This document shows positions 6,857 to 9,802 of a stretch of 9,802 bases of DNA, piece by piece. The notes beneath the pieces were generated by a model. It saw only the letters and a list, made by a program, of their open reading frames with translations. It was not told the origin of the DNA and searched no databases. The position numbers were made by a program, and so were the translations under genes. The stretch is taken from NCBI GenBank assembly GCA_902806295.1, contig CADCWB010000152.1, positions 1-9,802 on the forward strand. Direction: 5' to 3'. This stretch comes from an uncultured Sphingomonas sp. Its GTDB lineage: Bacteria; Pseudomonadota; Alphaproteobacteria; Sphingomonadales; Sphingomonadaceae. Position 1 is the first letter of the stretch, and every line of letters starts with the position of its first letter.

Positions 6857-7509
6857 CTGGACCAAAGACTAGGCGGGGACGCTCCGCCGACCCGCAAAAA
6901 CGCGAAGAGATAGTGCTCTCGGCGAAGCGGGCTTTCTTCGATCATGGCTATGCCTCGGCCAGTATCGAGGCGATCGCTGCCGACGCGGGCGTTTCCAAAG
7001 TCACTGTCTACAACCACTTCGGCGACAAGCGCGGCCTGTTCACCGCCGCCGTGGAACACGAGTGCGAGAACATCCGCGGTCAGCTGCTATTCGACGAAAG
7101 CAGCGGATCGGTCCGTGATCGCTTGCTTGCCTTCGGCCGCTCAATGGTGGCCTTCTTGTCCCGCCCCGAGATGATCCGCTTCGAGCAGCGCATCGCCGCC
7201 GAAGTTGAATTGGAACCGGAACTTGGCGAGTGTTTCCTCGACGCCGGTCCTCGGCGGATGCATCGCGCTCTCGCCCAACTCCTCGAGCGGGAGCATGGAC
7301 GTGGCAGCCTTCAGATTGACGATTCAATGCAGGCCGCGGAACAGCTCGCGGCGATGTGCAAGGGCCTGGCCGACATGGAGCGCAGGTTCACGGGGCACGC
7401 CGATACCGCCGCTGCCGACCGGCGCGTCCAGTCGGCAGTAGATCTGTTCCTACGGGGATACGGAGCTGACAATCGCGCCCGCAATAGTTCTGCGCGCAAG
7501 TTCCTTTGA
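6850..7509 (+). CDS. TetR/AcrR-family transcriptional repressor
   Basis: This 219-aa DNA-binding regulator likely represses the divergent exporter operon and itself. The N-terminal TetR domain spans about residues 17-63, with the helix-turn-helix at about 38-58 (SIEAIAADAGVSKVTVYNHF) and the following GDKRGLF that marks the family. The C-terminal part (about 80-205) is helical and resembles the AefR-like TetR C-terminal domain (MIRFEQRIAAE..., FLRGYG near the end), a weaker assignment. The only reasonable start is TTG at 6850: the frame is closed upstream by TGA at 6832-6834, and the next in-frame alternatives fall inside the DNA-binding domain. No ribosome-binding site is possible in the usual place without overlapping operator 2, so a leaderless or near-leaderless mRNA is plausible. 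The inducer is unknown but is probably the exporter's substrate. Confidence 0.93.
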   Translation: MSTGPKTRRGRSADPQKREEIVLSAKRAFFDHGYASASIEAIAADAGVSKVTVYNHFGDKRGLFTAAVEHECENIRGQLLFDESSGSVRDRLLAFGRSMVAFLSRPEMIRFEQRIAAEVELEPELGECFLDAGPRRMHRALAQLLEREHGRGSLQIDDSMQAAEQLAAMCKGLADMERRFTGHADTAAADRRVQSAVDLFLRGYGADNRARNSSARKFL

Positions 7510-7722
7510 GACTACTCTGCTAGGTCCACACCGTCTGCTTTCCGCCACTTGTCGCCGCCTAGGTCCGCCTGCCCCAACGTCCACGAATGGTGGATAGCGG
7601 AACGGCTGATTTCGGGTGAGCTGAGACGCATAGCAGACGCTCGTTCATGTGGAGCGGGTCACGGCTGGGCGCGGAAGTCGTCATTCGGCTTGGTTCGCGA
7701 GATCCGCCGCTCCCGCTACAGT
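7510..7722. other. Gene-free spacer between convergent tetR and psd
   Basis: No gene or convincing terminator is seen here. Most of it is repeat copy 2. An 8-bp direct repeat CTAGGTCC occurs at 7520-7527 and 7559-7566. A long plus-strand open frame begins here and runs antisense through psd, but its first part is repeat and the rest is a shadow. Confidence 0.6.
7530..7686 (+). repeat. Degenerate palindromic intergenic repeat, copy 2
   Basis: In the same order and orientation as copy 1 it carries CGTCTGCTTTCC (7532-7543), a core from GCCCCA (7571) through AGCGGAACGGCTG and TTTCGGGT (7610-7617) to GACGCTCGTTCA (7636-7647), and an end AAGTCGTCATTC (7675-7686) that matches the copy 1 end AAGCAGACATTC with a few changes. 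The spacing between end and core is shorter than in copy 1, so the copies differ by indels as well as substitutions. Confidence 0.7.
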
Positions 7723-8574
7723 TCAGTTCGGACGATTGCCCATCATCTCGCCGAGCCGCACGGGGCGTTCCGGTGCCCAGTCAGCCTTGAAGACAATGGC
7801 ATCCTTCCGGAACAACAACACGATGGTAGAGCCAAGGAGAAAGCGACCCATTTCCTCCCCCTGCCTGAGAACGACGTCCTGGTCGGCATAGTCCCATTTG
7901 GATACCCTGCCGGTGCGCCTTGGATTGACGACGCCATGCCACACCGTGGCCATGCTGCCGACGATGGTGGCCCCAACCAGGACCATCACAAACGAACCGT
8001 GCTCGAGCGACTCAAAGACACAAACGACGCGCTCATTACGTGCGAACAAATTAGGGACGCCGCGCGCGGTCACGGGATTCACCGAGAACAGCGCTCCCGG
8101 CACGTAAATCATACGAGTGAGGCGGCCATCGCAAGGCATGTGCAAGCGATGGTAATCCTTGGGCGACAAGTAGAGGTTGGCGAAGCTGCCGTGCTGGAAG
8201 TCGGCCGCCAAGTCTGTGTCGCCGCCAACCAGCTCGGTCGTAGTGAAGCGGTGACCCTTGGCCTGCACGATATGATGGTCGTCGATTGAGCCGAACTGGC
8301 TGATGGCTCCGTCCACGGGGCAGGTGAAATCTGCCGATGCGAGCGGGCGCGCCCCGACCTTCAAGGGGCGGGTGAAGAAATCGTTGAAGCTCTGGTAGCT
8401 GCCGAGGTCCGGATGCTCGGCCTCGCTCATGTCGACATTGTACTTCTGCACGAACCAGCGGATCAGCCGGGTAGTGACGGCACCGTGCTGCGCACCGGCT
8501 ACGTGCCCCGCCAGGCTTGTGAGACGCTGCTTGGGCAGCAGGTGTTGAAGCAGTACCTTCAGGCGGTCAGACAA
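7723..8574 (-). CDS. psd: Phosphatidylserine decarboxylase proenzyme, long (E. coli-like) form
   Basis: The enzyme converts phosphatidylserine to phosphatidylethanolamine at the inner membrane. The proenzyme cleaves itself at an LGST motif to form a pyruvoyl prosthetic group from the Ser. In the 283-aa form used here, LGST is at 246-250 (FLLGST, Ser249), and the self-cleavage partners correspond to Asp88 in CPVDGAISQFG and His145 in SPKDYHRLHMPC, matching the E. coli Asp-His-Ser triad. The N-terminus (LQHLLPKQRLTSLAG, then YQSFNDFFTRPLK) aligns with the E. coli type, not the shorter form common in alphaproteobacteria. I chose TTG at 8574 (AAGAGA 6 nt upstream) because it gives a family-like start and length. 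The frame stays open back to 8754, but those 60 extra residues are unlike the family and read through repeat copy 3. It is a single gene with no lipid-synthesis neighbour in the window. Confidence 0.94.
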   Translation of the reverse strand: MSDRLKVLLQHLLPKQRLTSLAGHVAGAQHGAVTTRLIRWFVQKYNVDMSEAEHPDLGSYQSFNDFFTRPLKVGARPLASADFTCPVDGAISQFGSIDDHHIVQAKGHRFTTTELVGGDTDLAADFQHGSFANLYLSPKDYHRLHMPCDGRLTRMIYVPGALFSVNPVTARGVPNLFARNERVVCVFESLEHGSFVMVLVGATIVGSMATVWHGVVNPRRTGRVSKWDYADQDVVLRQGEEMGRFLLGSTIVLLFRKDAIVFKADWAPERPVRLGEMMGNRPN

Positions 8575-8872
8575 TTGCGATCTCTTACACAGGATGGAGC
8601 AGGGAGCATGTCGCGAAGCGCACGGACCTAATCGCGCGTTCCGGAGAGCTGGCACAGGCATTTTCGTCTGCAAGCTGCAATCAATGTCTGCCGCCGGTGG
8701 GAAGCGGAACGGCCGCTTGCGGGCGGCGATCAGCCGAAACGGACATCCGTTCATACGAGCCGTAGCGGCAGGTATGCGCCCATAACCGACGATCAGGTTG
8801 CCTCAAGCGACACGCCAAAAGCAGACACTCGGGATGTACGCTCTGCCTCTACTTTTTGCGGATCGGGACGCC
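8575..8872. other. Spacer upstream of psd and downstream of the TonB-dependent receptor
   Basis: This must hold the psd promoter and the 3' end of the receptor transcript. I see no strong -35/-10 pair for psd and no hairpin with T-run for the receptor. Most of it is repeat copy 3. Confidence 0.55.
8665..8829 (+). repeat. Degenerate palindromic intergenic repeat, copy 3
   Basis: The left end has CGTCTGC (8665-8671) and AATGTCTGC (8683-8691); the right end has AAAAGCAGACACT (8817-8829), its approximate inverted counterpart. The core GGTGGGAAGCGGAACGGC matches copies 1 and 2, and a CCGTTCA element occurs at 8748-8754. Small perfect stems are present: AAGCGG/CCGCTT (8702-8718) and AACGGA/TCCGTT (8738-8751). 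This is the most diverged of the three copies. Confidence 0.6.
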
Positions 8873-9802
8873 TCACATGTCCACGGTCAGGCTCATCTGG
8901 AAGCGGCGGGGAGGGTTGTAATAGAAGCCCTCACCAAAGACGAGGTACCCGTAGTCGTTGTTCACCGTGGCGAGCTGGGCGCGGAACGTCGCCGGCTTGT
9001 CGAATAGCTCGAACCGGTAGCGGCCGCCCAGCGAGTAGACGTATCGCGCCGGGATGACGAACGTGTTGGCGGCATTAGCGACGCGCTCGGACGTGCTTTC
9101 GTAGGCCAGGTCAACCGAGAGGCCCTCCACCCACGACAGGTTCCAGTCAAGCGCGCCGGTGATGGTGCGGCCGATCGAACTCACCGGCCGCCGCCCGATC
9201 AGCCCGAGATCGACCTGTTCTCCGCTTACGGTCGCGTCGAGGAAGACGCCGCCGAGAACGACGCTGAGCCGCGGCGTGACCTGCCCGGCGAGCGACACCT
9301 CGATGCCCCGGTTGCGCACCACGCCGAGTTCGCGGAAGACTCGCGCGGGATCGAGCGCGAAATAGGGTTTGCGCACGTCAAACACGCCTGCCACCAGCCG
9401 CAGCGCCGGGGTAATGGCGTAGCGGAATCCCGCATCCATCTGCTCGGTAGTGATGGCAGGCGGCGCCTCGTCGCGATTGACCGCGATCTGGGGCGCCACG
9501 GGGCTTTCCTCGAGCCCCTTGGTGTAGCCGCCGTAGAAGACGAGATCGCTGCTGGCGAGGATGGAGAGAGTGCCGTTGAAGAGCCAGGGACTGGCCTCGG
9601 ACACCGGGAGCGCGCCGGACGGGCTAACCACGGCCTTTTCGTAGAAGGTGCGCTGGATGCCGAGGCTAAGCTCGCCAACGTCGCGCCACCTGCCGTGATA
9701 GCCAAGGCCTCCGGTGAGCTGGCGGACCTGATCGGTGGTCTGCGGCCCGAGCGTCAGGGTCGGCTCGGGCGCGTCAACAGGCTCGTCAATGCGGCCGGGG
9801 CC
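8873..9802 (-). CDS. TonB-dependent receptor, C-terminal beta-barrel part (5' end outside window)
   Basis: This encodes an outer-membrane, TonB-energised uptake receptor, probably for a ferric siderophore or similar ligand. The frame is open from the window edge (9802) to the TGA at 8873-8875, giving 309 visible residues. GTG at 9631 is only an internal Val, since coding continues upstream with TGGLGYHGRWRDVGELSLG. The visible part is alternating barrel strands and loops. It includes a siderophore-receptor-like segment FYGGYTKGLEESPVAP, then NRGIEVSLAG, and it ends RRFQMSLTVDM. The last residue is Met where most outer-membrane barrels end in Phe or another aromatic. The plug domain, TonB box and signal peptide lie to the right of the window. 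The ligand cannot be told from this part. It is separated from psd by about 300 bp and is probably transcribed independently. Confidence 0.92.
   Translation of the reverse strand, partial: GPGRIDEPVDAPEPTLTLGPQTTDQVRQLTGGLGYHGRWRDVGELSLGIQRTFYEKAVVSPSGALPVSEASPWLFNGTLSILASSDLVFYGGYTKGLEESPVAPQIAVNRDEAPPAITTEQMDAGFRYAITPALRLVAGVFDVRKPYFALDPARVFRELGVVRNRGIEVSLAGQVTPRLSVVLGGVFLDATVSGEQVDLGLIGRRPVSSIGRTITGALDWNLSWVEGLSVDLAYESTSERVANAANTFVIPARYVYSLGGRYRFELFDKPATFRAQLATVNNDYGYLVFGEGFYYNPPRRFQMSLTVDM

Noticed and set aside
5837..6913. 358-codon plus-strand open frame opposite the permease
   Set aside because: It is antisense to a well-supported permease, has Asp/His/Gln-rich composition typical of the reverse complement of hydrophobic coding sequence, shows no family motifs, and overlaps the operators and tetR.
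7549..8289. 246-codon plus-strand open frame overlapping psd
   Set aside because: It begins inside repeat copy 2 and then runs antisense through psd. There are no recognisable motifs, and psd has full catalytic motifs on the other strand.

Overview
The window is GC-rich (roughly two-thirds G+C by eye) bacterial chromosomal DNA. The S46 peptidase, the TonB-dependent receptor of the 'YTKGLEESPVAPQIAVNRDE' type and the style of the intergenic repeats all point to an alphaproteobacterium of the Sphingomonadales. That placement is inferred from family resemblance, not from a marker gene.

Layout. (1) 1-2012, plus strand: an S46-family dipeptidyl-peptidase-like gene. Its signal-peptide end runs off the left edge, and the reading frame is broken by an in-frame TAG at 18-20, just before the conserved start of the mature protein. 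(2) 2013-2475: no gene, but a degenerate palindromic intergenic repeat (copy 1). (3) 2476-6757, minus strand: a four-gene operon read right to left, namely FtsX/DevC-type permease, ABC ATPase, HlyD/DevB-type membrane fusion protein, and NodT-type outer-membrane efflux lipoprotein. Junctions are ATGA overlap, 3-nt gap and GTGA overlap. Together these encode a full inner-membrane to outer-membrane ABC exporter. (4) 6758-6849: a divergent control region with two identical-arm palindromes (TGAACG-N4-CGTTCA, centres 18 bp apart), a consensus minus-strand -35 box and an 18-codon leader frame coupled to the permease start. (5) 6850-7509, plus strand: a TetR-family regulator, almost certainly the repressor that binds those palindromes. 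(6) 7510-7722: repeat copy 2. (7) 7723-8574, minus strand: a long-form (E. coli-like, LGST) phosphatidylserine decarboxylase with a probable TTG start. (8) 8575-8872: repeat copy 3. (9) 8873-9802, minus strand: the C-terminal barrel part of a TonB-dependent receptor, cut by the right edge.

How it fits together. The only clear functional unit is the TetR-controlled tripartite exporter. Its substrate cannot be read from the sequence. The architecture matches DevBCA/MacAB-type ABC exporters that use a TolC-like outer-membrane channel to move lipids, peptides or toxic compounds. The peptidase, psd and receptor look like independent neighbours. The three diverged repeat copies lie in the same orientation and bracket the exporter/regulator block and the psd gene. 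The points most worth checking are the amber stop in the peptidase, the tandem operator with its leader frame, and the repeat family.
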